Positions 1-6,280 of a DNA stretch of 6,435 bases are shown here, one piece after another. A program made the translations under genes and the position numbers. Numbering within the stretch: position 1 is the first letter of the stretch; the number at the start of each line of letters is the position of its first letter. The notes under the pieces are model-generated. The model did not search any database. It saw only the letters and a program-made list of their open reading frames with translations, and was not told where the DNA came from. Origin of the DNA: an uncultured Bacillota bacterium (lineage in GTDB: Bacteria > Bacillota_I > Bacilli_A > RF39 > UBA660). The stretch is taken from assembly GCA_946540075.1 (NCBI GenBank), contig CAMNHZ010000044.1, forward strand, positions 1 to 6,435, read 5' to 3'.

Positions 1-556
1 TTATAATTAATTCTTTATAGGACAAATCTTCAGAGTTTTTCTTAATATCTTTGCTTTGCTTTTTTTGTTTGTATAGAGGTTTTGAATCTCCCCAAAGACC
101 TACTTTATCCTCAATAGCAATTTCCTGAGTTTCATATAATTTATCAGTATATTTGTAATCACCATATATATATGCAACTTTAGCATAACCTAAATTGACT
201 AGTTCATTTTGTAATAATTTTCCGTCTATAAACACCCAGACAAGATGCCGATTATACTTATCGGTTTTGCTGGAACCATCATCATATTCTAATTTTATAT
301 TTTTTGAATTAGTTAAAGATTTACATGTGTAATTGCTAGCTTCTTTTCCCCATGGTTCTTCACCTTTAGTAGGATGCTGTGTTTCTGGTGTATCAATTCC
401 TAAAAATCTTGCCGTTATAACATCGTTATTATACTTAAATTTAGCAGTATCCCCATCAACACATTGATAAAGACTAACATTTATACTCTCATTTGCATAA
501 ACATTCATATTACAAAAAAGTAATAGTGTTAAAACTAATATAATATATTTTTTCAT
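1..556 (-). CDS. Secreted thermonuclease (staphylococcal nuclease family), 3' end outside window
   Basis: This is a calcium-dependent phosphodiesterase of the SNase/thermonuclease family, which cleaves DNA and RNA outside the cell. The 185 visible residues begin with a Sec signal peptide: MKK, a hydrophobic core at 4-15, and a likely cleavage after A21 (VYA/NES). The nuclease fold follows. VDGDT (33-37) supplies the Ca-binding Asp; RFLGIDTPET (50-59) supplies R50, D55 and E58, matching R35, D40 and E43 of S. aureus nuclease; DKYNR (99-103) supplies R103, matching R87. AKVAYIY (125-131) and GLW (153-155) are further family motifs. All catalytic positions I can place are intact, so it should be active. 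The tail after residue 160 is Lys-rich and continues past the left edge with no stop seen. The ATG at 556 is chosen because TGAGGT lies 7 nt upstream and the signal peptide begins there. It is divergent from typA, with no functional link evident. Family certain; biological role (nutrient scavenging, defence against traps, biofilm) not decidable. Confidence 0.93.
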   Translation of the reverse strand, partial: MKKYIILVLTLLLFCNMNVYANESINVSLYQCVDGDTAKFKYNNDVITARFLGIDTPETQHPTKGEEPWGKEASNYTCKSLTNSKNIKLEYDDGSSKTDKYNRHLVWVFIDGKLLQNELVNLGYAKVAYIYGDYKYTDKLYETQEIAIEDKVGLWGDSKPLYKQKKQSKDIKKNSEDLSYKELII

Positions 557-574
557 ATTTTTTACCTCATCTAC

Positions 575-580
575 ATTATA
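575..580 (-). promoter_or_regulatory. Candidate -10 box of the nuclease gene
   Basis: A perfect TATAAT reads on the minus strand just upstream of the nuclease ribosome binding site (minus-strand TGAGGT at 569-564). There is no convincing -35 hexamer 16-18 nt further upstream (TAGTTT is the best), and a start here would leave only about 12 nt of leader. In DNA this AT-rich a chance match is possible, so this is tentative. Confidence 0.3.
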
Positions 581-585
581 CTATA

Positions 586-683
586 TAATAAAGTAAGAAA
601 CTAATAAAATATAAAAAATTTATCTAAAACAAAAATTGTATAGTTAATAAAACTATTATTTGTTTTAATACTTTACTTTATTA
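586..683. repeat. Inverted repeats in the nuclease/typA divergent region
   Basis: Three perfect dyads sit in the 175 bp between the divergent genes. The outer arms are TAATAAAGTAA (586-596) and its complement TTACTTTATTA (673-683). The middle arms are TAAAACAAA (625-633) and TTTGTTTTA (659-667). The inner arms are ATAGTT (640-645) and AACTAT (651-656) around a 5 nt loop. Middle and inner arms can form one imperfect hairpin. The outer right arm overlaps the -35 region of the typA promoter. No gene ends here, so it is not an obvious terminator. An operator or chance in AT-rich DNA are both possible. Confidence 0.4.
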
Positions 684-701
684 AATAATATGTGTTATAA
701 T
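672..701 (+). promoter_or_regulatory. typA promoter, extended -10 type
   Basis: TATAAT at 696-701 is preceded by TGT (693-695), giving the extended -10 motif TGnTATAAT. A weak -35 (TTTACT, 672-677) lies 18 nt upstream. Transcription would start near 708, after the upstream in-frame ATG at 690, which helps fix the typA start at 732. Confidence 0.6.
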
Positions 702-731
702 ACCAGAGGAAAAAAGGAAGTGTTTTTTTTT

Positions 732-2549
732 ATGAAAAATATAAGAAATGTTGCAGTAATCGCCCATGTAGACCATGGTAAAACAACTTTACTTGATAAA
801 TTATTACAAATGTCTGGAACATTCCGTGATAACGAGCAAGTAATGGAAAGAGCAATGGATTCAAATGATATTGAAAGAGAACGTGGTATTACAATTTTAG
901 CAAAAACAACAGCAGTAGATTATAAAGGATGCCGTATAAATATTTTAGATACTCCAGGACACGCAGATTTCGGTGGAGAAGTAGAACGTATTATGAATAT
1001 GGTTGATGGAGTACTTCTTGTTGTAGATGCATACGAAGGTACTATGCCTCAAACAAGATTTGTTCTTAAAAAGGCATTAGAAGCTGGAGTAATTCCAATT
1101 GTAGTAGTAAATAAAATTGATAAAGATACTGCAAGACCAGAAAAAGTAGTAGATGAAGTATTAGATTTATTTATAGAATTAGGTGCAGATGAAAGTCAGA
1201 TTGATTTCCCAGTAATCTATGCATCTGCAATAAATGGTACATCTAGTTTATCTCCAGATTTATCAACTCAAGAAGAAACTATGGATCCGATTTTAGATAT
1301 GATAGTAAATTACATACCAGCACCTAAAGTAGATATAGAAGGTACTTTACAATTTCAACCAGCATTACTTGATTATAATGATTTTGTTGGTCGTATTGGA
1401 ATTGGTGTAGTAAAAAGAGGAAAAATCAAAGTTAATCAAATGGTAACTTGTATGCGATTAGATGGAACTACAAAACAATTTAGAATTCAGAAAATTTTTG
1501 GTTATATAGGATTAAAACGTGTAGAAGTAGAAGAAGCAGAGGCTGGAGATATTATCGCAATTGCTGGTCTTCCTGATATAAATGTTGGAGAAACAGTATG
1601 TGAAATCGGACACGAAGAAGCTTTACCAATTCTTAGAATTGATGAACCAACTTTACAAATGACATTTGGTGTTAATACATCACCATTTGTAGGAAGAGAA
1701 GGAGAAATTTTAACTGCTCGTAAGATTGAAGAAAGATTAAGAAAAGAAACAGAACGAGATGTATCATTAAAAATAGAACCAAATGATTCAGAATCATTTA
1801 TAGTTTCTGGTCGAGGTGAACTTCATTTATCAATACTAATTGAAAATATGCGTCGTGAAGGATTTGAACTTCAAGTTTCAAAACCAGAAGTAATTATAAA
1901 AGAAATAGATGGTGTAAAATGTGAACCATATGAAGATGTTCAAATTGATGTACCAGAGGATTACGTAGGTAATGTTATTACTGCTTTAGGTAGTCGTGAA
2001 GGTATACTAGAAAATATGGCAAATAGTGATGGTCAAGCAAGACTAAATTATACAATCCCATCACGTGGATTAATAGGTTTTTCAACAGAATTTATGACTA
2101 TGACTAAAGGATATGGAATGATAAATCATACTTTTAAAGAATATCGTAAGATGGCATCAGGTCAAGTAGGAGAACGAAAACTTGGTGTACTAGTTTCAAT
2201 GGAAAATGGTAAATCAACTGCTTACGCATTAGGTGCATTAGAAGATCGTGGAACAATGTTTATTGAACCAGGAGTAGATGTTTATGAAGGGATGATTGTT
2301 GGTGAAAATAATCACGACAATGATTTAGCTGTTAATGTAGTAAAAGGTAAAAAACTTACTAATACGCGTGCTGCTGGAAGTGATCATACAGTTGTATTAA
2401 AACGACCAAGAGCTATGTCATTAGAAACATGTTTAGATTATATAAATAGTGATGAATTAGTAGAAGTAACGCCAAAGAGTTTCCGCTTAAGAAAGAAAAT
2501 ACTAAATACAGAGCTTCGTAAAAAGAATGATGCAAAGAAAACAAAATAA
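732..2549 (+). CDS. typA: Ribosome-associated translational GTPase TypA/BipA
   Basis: TypA/BipA is an EF-G-like GTPase that binds the ribosome. In other bacteria it supports large-subunit assembly and growth under cold or other stress. The protein is 605 residues, the usual family length. The GTPase domain comes first: G1 AHVDHGKT (11-18), switch I with RERGITI (49-55), G3 DTPGH (73-77), G4 NKID (127-130) and G5 ASA (164-166). The BipA-typical stretch HADFGGEVERIM (77-88) is present. Beta-barrel domain II (about 205-300), two alpha/beta domains (about 305-480) and the BipA-specific C-terminal domain (about 485-605, with SRGLIGF and KSTAYALG-type motifs) follow; their boundaries are inferred from the family. 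An in-frame ATG at 690 would add 14 residues, but the promoter -10 lies inside that extension. The ATG at 732 follows AAGGAAGTG (714-722), a good though slightly distant ribosome binding site, and gives the MKNIRNVAVIAHVDHGKTT start typical of the family. It appears to be a single-gene unit. Confidence 0.98.
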   Translation: MKNIRNVAVIAHVDHGKTTLLDKLLQMSGTFRDNEQVMERAMDSNDIERERGITILAKTTAVDYKGCRINILDTPGHADFGGEVERIMNMVDGVLLVVDAYEGTMPQTRFVLKKALEAGVIPIVVVNKIDKDTARPEKVVDEVLDLFIELGADESQIDFPVIYASAINGTSSLSPDLSTQEETMDPILDMIVNYIPAPKVDIEGTLQFQPALLDYNDFVGRIGIGVVKRGKIKVNQMVTCMRLDGTTKQFRIQKIFGYIGLKRVEVEEAEAGDIIAIAGLPDINVGETVCEIGHEEALPILRIDEPTLQMTFGVNTSPFVGREGEILTARKIEERLRKETERDVSLKIEPNDSESFIVSGRGELHLSILIENMRREGFELQVSKPEVIIKEIDGVKCEPYEDVQIDVPEDYVGNVITALGSREGILENMANSDGQARLNYTIPSRGLIGFSTEFMTMTKGYGMINHTFKEYRKMASGQVGERKLGVLVSMENGKSTAYALGALEDRGTMFIEPGVDVYEGMIVGENNHDNDLAVNVVKGKKLTNTRAAGSDHTVVLKRPRAMSLETCLDYINSDELVEVTPKSFRLRKKILNTELRKKNDAKKTK

Positions 2550-2558
2550 TTAATTATT

Positions 2559-2596
2559 AATAATAGTATTAGAAAATAACTAATACTATTATTTTT
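2559..2596 (+). terminator. AT-rich hairpin terminator after typA
   Basis: A perfect 14 bp stem (2559-2572 with 2580-2593) closes a 7 nt loop and runs into a T-run (2592-2596). It starts 10 nt after the typA stop. Only two pairs are G-C, so it is weak as a hairpin but well placed. It may also act on the other strand. Confidence 0.65.
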
Positions 2597-2606
2597 AGTA
2601 TTTATT

Positions 2607-2636
2607 TTGATTTAAAAATGTGCTAATATATATATT
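2607..2636 (+). promoter_or_regulatory. Candidate ucpA promoter
   Basis: TTGATT (2607-2612) and TATATT (2631-2636) are separated by 18 nt, with predicted initiation near 2643, just ahead of the ribosome binding site. An alternative -10 is TGCTAATAT (2621-2629). It lies directly after the typA hairpin, consistent with independent expression. Confidence 0.4.
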
Positions 2637-2661
2637 AGATATGATAATAGGAGGGGTAATT

Positions 2662-3450
2662 ATGAATTTTGAAGGTAAAGTAGCAGTAGTTACAGGTGGT
2701 GCTATGGGTAATGGCCTAGGTGCTGTTTCAGTACTTGCTAAAAATAAAGCTACAGTAGTTATTATGGATAAATCTGAAAAACTAGCCAATACATTAGGAG
2801 ATTTAACTGCAAAAGGATATAATGTAATCGGGTACAATGTGGATATAGCAGATAAACGAATGGTTGATGCAGTAGTTGCAGACATAATTAAAAGATATAA
2901 CAAAATAGATATACTTGTTAATAATGCCGGAGTTGCTAAACTTGTTAAATTTGTTGATATGACTGACGAAATAAGAGATTTTCATTTTGATGTTAATATC
3001 AAAGGTACTTGGAATGTTACAAAAGCAGTAGTACCATATATGTTAGAAAAAAACTATGGGAAGATTGTAAACTTATCAAGTGTTACAGGACCTATGGTTG
3101 CAGATTCAGGTGAAGTAGCTTATGCGACAACAAAGGCAGCTTTGATTGGATTTACAAAATCATTAGCGATGGAATTGGCTGAAAATAATATAACTGTAAA
3201 TGCTGTACTTCCAGGTTATATTATGACACCTATGGTAGAAGGTATTGCTCGTGATACAGATCAATCAAATCCAGAATCAGTAATTGAAGGTATAGCAGCT
3301 GGTATTCCAATGAAACGTCTTGGAACAATTGAAGAATTAGGTAATTTAGTTGCATTTTTATCAAGTGACTTATCAAATTATATAACAGGAACAGAAATTC
3401 GTATTGACGGAGGATCAATACTACCTGAGACAAAAAGTGTTGGTGTATAA
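2662..3450 (+). CDS. ucpA: UcpA-like short-chain dehydrogenase/reductase
   Basis: This is a classical SDR oxidoreductase of 262 residues, cytosolic, with a Rossmann fold. The cofactor loop is TGGAMGNG (11-18). D36 at the end of strand beta-2 suggests preference for NAD(H) over NADP(H). NNAG is at 87-90. The catalytic tetrad is N112, S140, Y154 and K158 (YATTK, 154-158). PGYIMTPM near 190-200 contacts the cofactor and substrate loop. As I recall the E. coli UcpA sequence, this protein matches it throughout, including a DM(S/T)D..RDFH.D.NIKG segment near 99-115, SSVTG.MVAD near 139-148, and the ending GS.LPET.SVG. UcpA is linked in E. coli to furfural tolerance, but its natural substrate is unsettled, so reaction here is unknown. 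ATG 2662 is chosen because AGGAGGGG (2649-2656) precedes it at ideal distance and the fold begins immediately; an upstream GTG at 2620 would add 14 non-family residues. It is bounded by hairpins on both sides and looks monocistronic. Confidence 0.9.
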   Translation: MNFEGKVAVVTGGAMGNGLGAVSVLAKNKATVVIMDKSEKLANTLGDLTAKGYNVIGYNVDIADKRMVDAVVADIIKRYNKIDILVNNAGVAKLVKFVDMTDEIRDFHFDVNIKGTWNVTKAVVPYMLEKNYGKIVNLSSVTGPMVADSGEVAYATTKAALIGFTKSLAMELAENNITVNAVLPGYIMTPMVEGIARDTDQSNPESVIEGIAAGIPMKRLGTIEELGNLVAFLSSDLSNYITGTEIRIDGGSILPETKSVGV

Positions 3451-3454
3451 TACT

Positions 3455-3485
3455 AAAACAGGATAATTATAGTTATCCTGTTTTT
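3455..3485 (+). terminator. Rho-independent terminator after ucpA
   Basis: A perfect 12 bp stem (3455-3466 with 3473-3484), GC-containing in the middle (CAGGAT/ATCCTG), encloses a 6 nt loop (TTATAG). Its right arm runs into five Ts (3481-3485). It starts 5 nt after the ucpA stop. The A-run on the left arm makes it potentially bidirectional. Confidence 0.85.
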
Positions 3486-3506
3486 AATATATAATGATAA
3501 TTTGTG

Positions 3507-3535
3507 TTTAAAATAAACGAAATATGTGGTAAAAT
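3507..3535 (+). promoter_or_regulatory. Candidate promoter of the ABC-F gene
   Basis: TAAAAT (3530-3535) carries an extended -10 TGG (3527-3529), with TTTAAA (3507-3512) as -35 at a 17 nt spacing. Predicted initiation near 3542 leaves a leader of about 33 nt. That is too short for the leader-peptide attenuators found before some ABC-F resistance genes. Confidence 0.5.
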
Positions 3536-3560
3536 CACATTAGTCGCTTAAAAATGAATT

Positions 3561-3568
3561 GGAGGTGA
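3561..3568 (+). promoter_or_regulatory. Ribosome binding site that sets a GTG start
   Basis: GGAGGTGA is a near-complete match to the 16S anti-Shine-Dalgarno sequence and ends 6 nt before the GTG at 3575. The nearby ATG at 3554 is out of frame and meets TGA after four codons, so the GTG is the start. Confidence 0.8.
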
Positions 3569-3574
3569 ATAACA

Positions 3575-5188
3575 GTGAGAGGTGAGAATTTAAACTTGAT
3601 GTTTGGAACAGAAACGATTTATAAAGATGCTAACTTTATAATAAATGAAAATGATAAAGTAGGGTTAGTAGGTGTAAATGGAGCTGGAAAAACGACATTA
3701 TTTAAAGTTATAATGAAGGATCAAGAATTAGATTCTGGTAAGATAATAATAAGTAAAACAAAACGAATAGGTTATTTACCTCAAGAAATAGTACTTGAAA
3801 ACAAAAATATTACAGTATTTGAATATTTAATGAATGCACGACCAATCGAAAAATTAGAAACTGAATTGAAAAAATTGTATGAAGAAGTAGCGGTATGTGA
3901 TGAAAAAGATCAAAAGAGAATATTTAAAAAAATCGATAAAACACAAAGTTTATTAGAGTATTATGATGTATATAATGCTGAAAATATTTTATTTGAAATA
4001 ATAGAAGATATGAAAATAGATACATCTTTACTTGATATGAAATTAAATGATTTGTCAGGAGGACAAAAATCGAAAATAGCATTTGCTCATCTTCTTTATT
4101 CGAATCCAGAAATACTATTGTTGGATGAACCAACAAATCATTTAGACTATAGTACCCGTGATTATATAATAAATTATTTAAAAAAGTATCGTGGGACTAT
4201 ACTGGTGATTTCTCATGATGTTGAATTTCTGGATCAAATAACAAATAAAATAATGTATTTAAACAAGATTGATCACGAAATAAAAGTATATAGTGGTAAT
4301 TACACAACTTACTTAAAGAAGTCTCAAAAAGAAAAGATTATAAAAGAAAGACATATAGAACAAGAGAAAAAAGAATACGATAAGCTAAAAGATGTTGTGT
4401 TAAAGTATTCTAATTCTAGCGGTAAGCGAAAGAAAATGGCACAAAGTCGTGAAAAAGCATTGGCTAAATTAGAAAAAAATATGATAAAAAAAGACAAAGA
4501 ATATAAGCGAGTTAAATTGAATATAAAACCAAAAAGATTAGGATCCAAAATACCATTAAAGGTTAACAATATAAGTTTTGGATATGATGAAAACAAACTA
4601 TTATTTAAGAATTTATCGTTTTTAATAAATAATAATGAACGATTTTTAATAGTTGGTGAAAATGGTGTTGGTAAATCAACTCTTATAAAGTTATTAGTTA
4701 AAGAATTGAAGGCATTAGAAGGTAATATTTGGTATGGAAATAAAACAGATATTGCTTATTATGCACAAGAACAAGAATTATTAGATGTTAATAAAACAAT
4801 TCTTGAAAATGTTGATAATAATAATTATGGTAGTAAAGAGATAAGAACAATATTAGGTAGTTTTTTATTTCATGGTGACGAAGTATTTAAAAAAGTATCT
4901 GTTTTGTCACCAGGAGAGAAGGCACGAATCGCATTGTGTAAGGTAATGTTACAACAAGGGAATCTATTACTATTAGATGAACCAACAAACCACTTAGATC
5001 CTGATACACAAAAAATTATTGGAGAAAATTTTAATAATTATGAGGGTTCCATTATAATGGTAAGTCATAATCCATCTTTTGTTGAAAGTGTCGGTGTAGA
5101 TAGAATGCTAATTTTACCAAGTGGTAAAATAACTAATTATTCAAAAGATTTATTAGAATATTATTATAATATAAATAAAGATCGTTAA
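3575..5188 (+). CDS. ABC-F family ATPase (ribosome-acting, no membrane domain)
   Basis: ABC-F proteins are soluble twin-cassette ATPases that bind the ribosomal E site and rescue stalled translation or, in some members, dislodge ribosome-targeting antibiotics. The protein has 537 residues and no membrane segment. Cassette 1 has Walker A GVNGAGKTT (33-41), Q-loop Q70, signature LSGGQ (160-164) and Walker B LLLDEPTNHLD (D184, E185). A charged Lys/Glu-rich linker (about 246-320) is the P-site tRNA interaction region. Cassette 2 has Walker A GENGVGKST (361-369), signature LSPGE (444-448) and Walker B with D468, E469. Both catalytic glutamates are intact. The Pro in the second signature departs from LSGGE. 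An insert between Walker A and signature of cassette 1 (roughly 80-150) is the expected arm region. The protein ends soon after cassette 2 without the long C-terminal extension of Uup. Start is GTG with a strong ribosome binding site. I cannot assign it to a named subfamily; housekeeping translation factor and antibiotic protection both remain possible. Its last four codons and stop lie in a palindrome shared with convergent cotJC. Confidence 0.92.
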   Translation: MRGENLNLMFGTETIYKDANFIINENDKVGLVGVNGAGKTTLFKVIMKDQELDSGKIIISKTKRIGYLPQEIVLENKNITVFEYLMNARPIEKLETELKKLYEEVAVCDEKDQKRIFKKIDKTQSLLEYYDVYNAENILFEIIEDMKIDTSLLDMKLNDLSGGQKSKIAFAHLLYSNPEILLLDEPTNHLDYSTRDYIINYLKKYRGTILVISHDVEFLDQITNKIMYLNKIDHEIKVYSGNYTTYLKKSQKEKIIKERHIEQEKKEYDKLKDVVLKYSNSSGKRKKMAQSREKALAKLEKNMIKKDKEYKRVKLNIKPKRLGSKIPLKVNNISFGYDENKLLFKNLSFLINNNERFLIVGENGVGKSTLIKLLVKELKALEGNIWYGNKTDIAYYAQEQELLDVNKTILENVDNNNYGSKEIRTILGSFLFHGDEVFKKVSVLSPGEKARIALCKVMLQQGNLLLLDEPTNHLDPDTQKIIGENFNNYEGSIIMVSHNPSFVESVGVDRMLILPSGKITNYSKDLLEYYYNINKDR

Positions 5189-5205
5189 TGTTAACGATCT
5201 TTATT
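5174..5205. terminator. Shared bidirectional terminator palindrome, inside both convergent gene ends
   Basis: A perfect inverted repeat of 15 bp per arm (5174-5188 and 5191-5205) is centred on the 2 nt between the stop codons of the ABC-F gene and cotJC. Folded, it gives about a 14 bp stem with a 4 nt loop. U-rich sequence follows in both directions, though there is no long uninterrupted T-run. Each arm is in frame and reads N-K-D-R-stop, so it is both coding sequence and, by inference, the terminator of both genes. Confidence 0.75.
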
Positions 5206-5769
5206 ATTGTGATTTATTTTTTTGCTAAGATAATAATCTCTTAATTCCTTAAATCTTTCATAATGGATAATTTCACGTTGTCTTAAGAAAGAAAGTGGCC
5301 CAAGTATATCTAAATCATCGGTTAAATCCATTAAATGTTCATATGTAGAACGAGCTTGTTGTTCAGATGCCATATCAGTTTCCAAGTTGGTAATTGGATC
5401 CCCATTAGCCTGAAGATATGCAGCAGAAAATGGTATACCTTCAACATCAGTTGGGAACAAATCCATTCCAAATTGTGCATAGTGTTTATCAAGCCCAGCT
5501 TCTTTCAATTCATCAAGTGTTGCACCTTTAGTAAGTTGATAAATCATTGTACAAATAATTTCAACGTGAGCAAGTTCTTCGGTTCCGATATCAGTTAGTA
5601 AGGCTTTTCCACGATCATCAGGCATTGTATAGCGTTGGTTAAGATATTTAAACGCTGCAGCTAATTCTCCGTAAGGACCACCATATTGTGTAACAAGATA
5701 CTTAGCCATTTTTAAGTCACGTTTTCTAATATTAACAGGATATTGTAATTTTTTCTGATATATCCACAT
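5191..5769 (-). CDS. cotJC: Spore coat protein CotJC, manganese-catalase-like
   Basis: CotJC is a ferritin-like four-helix protein of the manganese catalase family, found in the spore coat of Bacillus and relatives. The 192 residues begin MWIYQKKLQYPV, nearly the family signature start, and contain YGGPYGELAAA, YLNQRYTMPD, LLTDIGTEELAHVE and LRQREIIHYERF. The five expected dinuclear Mn ligands are present: E35, E65, H68 (ExxH), E136 and H169. It could therefore bind metal and break down peroxide, although catalytic activity of CotJC proteins is inferred from homology. No signal peptide or membrane segment is seen. ATG at 5769 follows AAGGAGGA (complement of 5776-5783) at good spacing. That site lies within the last codons of the upstream cotJ gene, whose stop is 2 nt before this start, so translation is probably coupled. 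The last four codons overlap the shared palindrome with the ABC-F gene. Confidence 0.95.
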   Translation of the reverse strand: MWIYQKKLQYPVNIRKRDLKMAKYLVTQYGGPYGELAAAFKYLNQRYTMPDDRGKALLTDIGTEELAHVEIICTMIYQLTKGATLDELKEAGLDKHYAQFGMDLFPTDVEGIPFSAAYLQANGDPITNLETDMASEQQARSTYEHLMDLTDDLDILGPLSFLRQREIIHYERFKELRDYYLSKKINHNNKDR

Positions 5770-5771
5770 AA

Positions 5772-6242
5772 TTAATCCTCCTTATCCCATGGCCAAGGGC
5801 TTTTACTATTCCATGCCCAAGGGGTATTATCAGATGCACTACTATTTACAAATAAAGGGCCATATTTCTGTTCATAACTTCCCATAGCCTTATTGACTTC
5901 TTTACGATATTCGTTAAATTTTTTTATCATTTCAGTATCGTTTGGAAATATATCAAGGTATAAATTTAACTCGTGAGCTGCAAAACTAAGCGCATCAATA
6001 TATATCAATAATTCTGCTTGTTCATTTCCAGCGTTTACTTTAAGAGGTTGATTTAATTTATATTTAGAATATAAATTTTTAAATAAATTCCCTCTTATAT
6101 AACCATCATAGGGTCTATATAAATCATGATTAATCTCATATACATCATTGGTAGGATTGTAGTTATTATCAAAACTAAATGCCCAATCGTAATCAATATT
6201 TTGCCTGTTGTTATAATCATCTAAATAATTATAATTATTCAC
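5772..6242 (-). CDS. cotJB: Spore coat CotJB domain protein with probable fused CotJA-like segment
   Basis: The 156-residue protein has a C-terminal CotJB domain (about 74-156). It contains ELLIYIDALSFAAHELNLYLD (77-97), FPND, a charged helix, YEQKYGPL (123-130), and the Trp-rich tail with PWAW (141-144) and PWPW (149-152) that closes CotJB proteins. Residues 42-62 (YRPYDGYIRGNLFKNLYSKYK) resemble the conserved EALRRGTLFPELYxPY core of CotJA, so I infer a CotJA-CotJB fusion in place of two Bacillus genes. Residues 1-40 are low complexity: 24 of 40 are Asn, Tyr or Asp. It has no signal peptide or membrane helix. Start is GTG: GAAGGTGAT ends 3 nt upstream, and the overlapping ATG at 6244 is followed at once by TGA. 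In Bacillus, CotJ proteins are interdependent inner coat components made in the mother cell. Here it is first in the operon, directly ahead of cotJC. CotJB assignment is firm; the CotJA part is weaker. Confidence 0.88.
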   Translation of the reverse strand: MNNYNYLDDYNNRQNIDYDWAFSFDNNYNPTNDVYEINHDLYRPYDGYIRGNLFKNLYSKYKLNQPLKVNAGNEQAELLIYIDALSFAAHELNLYLDIFPNDTEMIKKFNEYRKEVNKAMGSYEQKYGPLFVNSSASDNTPWAWNSKSPWPWDKED

Positions 6243-6245
6243 ATT

Positions 6246-6254
6246 ATCACCTTC
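6246..6254 (-). promoter_or_regulatory. Ribosome binding site that sets the cotJB GTG start
   Basis: On the minus strand GAAGGTGAT differs from the full GGAGGTGAT by one base and lies 3 nt before the GTG at 6242. No usable in-frame ATG lies nearby. Confidence 0.65.
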
Positions 6255-6280
6255 ACTCTATATTATGAATATAGTTAAAT

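Noticed and set aside
510..515. Cys at residue 15 of the nuclease signal peptide considered as a lipobox
   Set aside because: The preceding residues LLF lack the small residue needed before the Cys; VYA at 19-21 is a good type I cleavage site.
690..731. Upstream in-frame ATG that would lengthen TypA by 14 residues
   Set aside because: The extended -10 promoter (693-701) overlaps the extension, the added residues are unlike TypA, and ATG 732 has a ribosome binding site and the family N-terminus.
2620..2661. Upstream in-frame GTG that would lengthen the UcpA-like protein by 14 residues
   Set aside because: AGGAGGGG at 2649-2656 points to ATG 2662 and the Rossmann fold starts there; the extension overlaps the candidate promoter.
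2595..2903. Minus-strand open frame of 102 codons overlapping the start of ucpA
   Set aside because: Antisense to a clear SDR gene, composition unlike a real protein, no ribosome binding site, and it crosses the typA terminator.
3554..3568. Tiny four-codon reading frame (MNWR-stop) overlapping the ABC-F ribosome binding site, considered as an attenuator leader
   Set aside because: It has no ribosome binding site, is too short to be a typical leader peptide, and no alternative hairpins exist in the roughly 33 nt leader.
4324..4596. Minus-strand open frame of 90 codons within the ABC-F gene, hydrophobic-looking
   Set aside because: It is the complement of the Lys/Glu-rich linker, which reads as Phe/Leu/Ser-rich on the other strand.
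5335..5598. Plus-strand open frame of 87 codons inside cotJC
   Set aside because: Antisense to a strongly supported cotJC; no family features or ribosome binding site.
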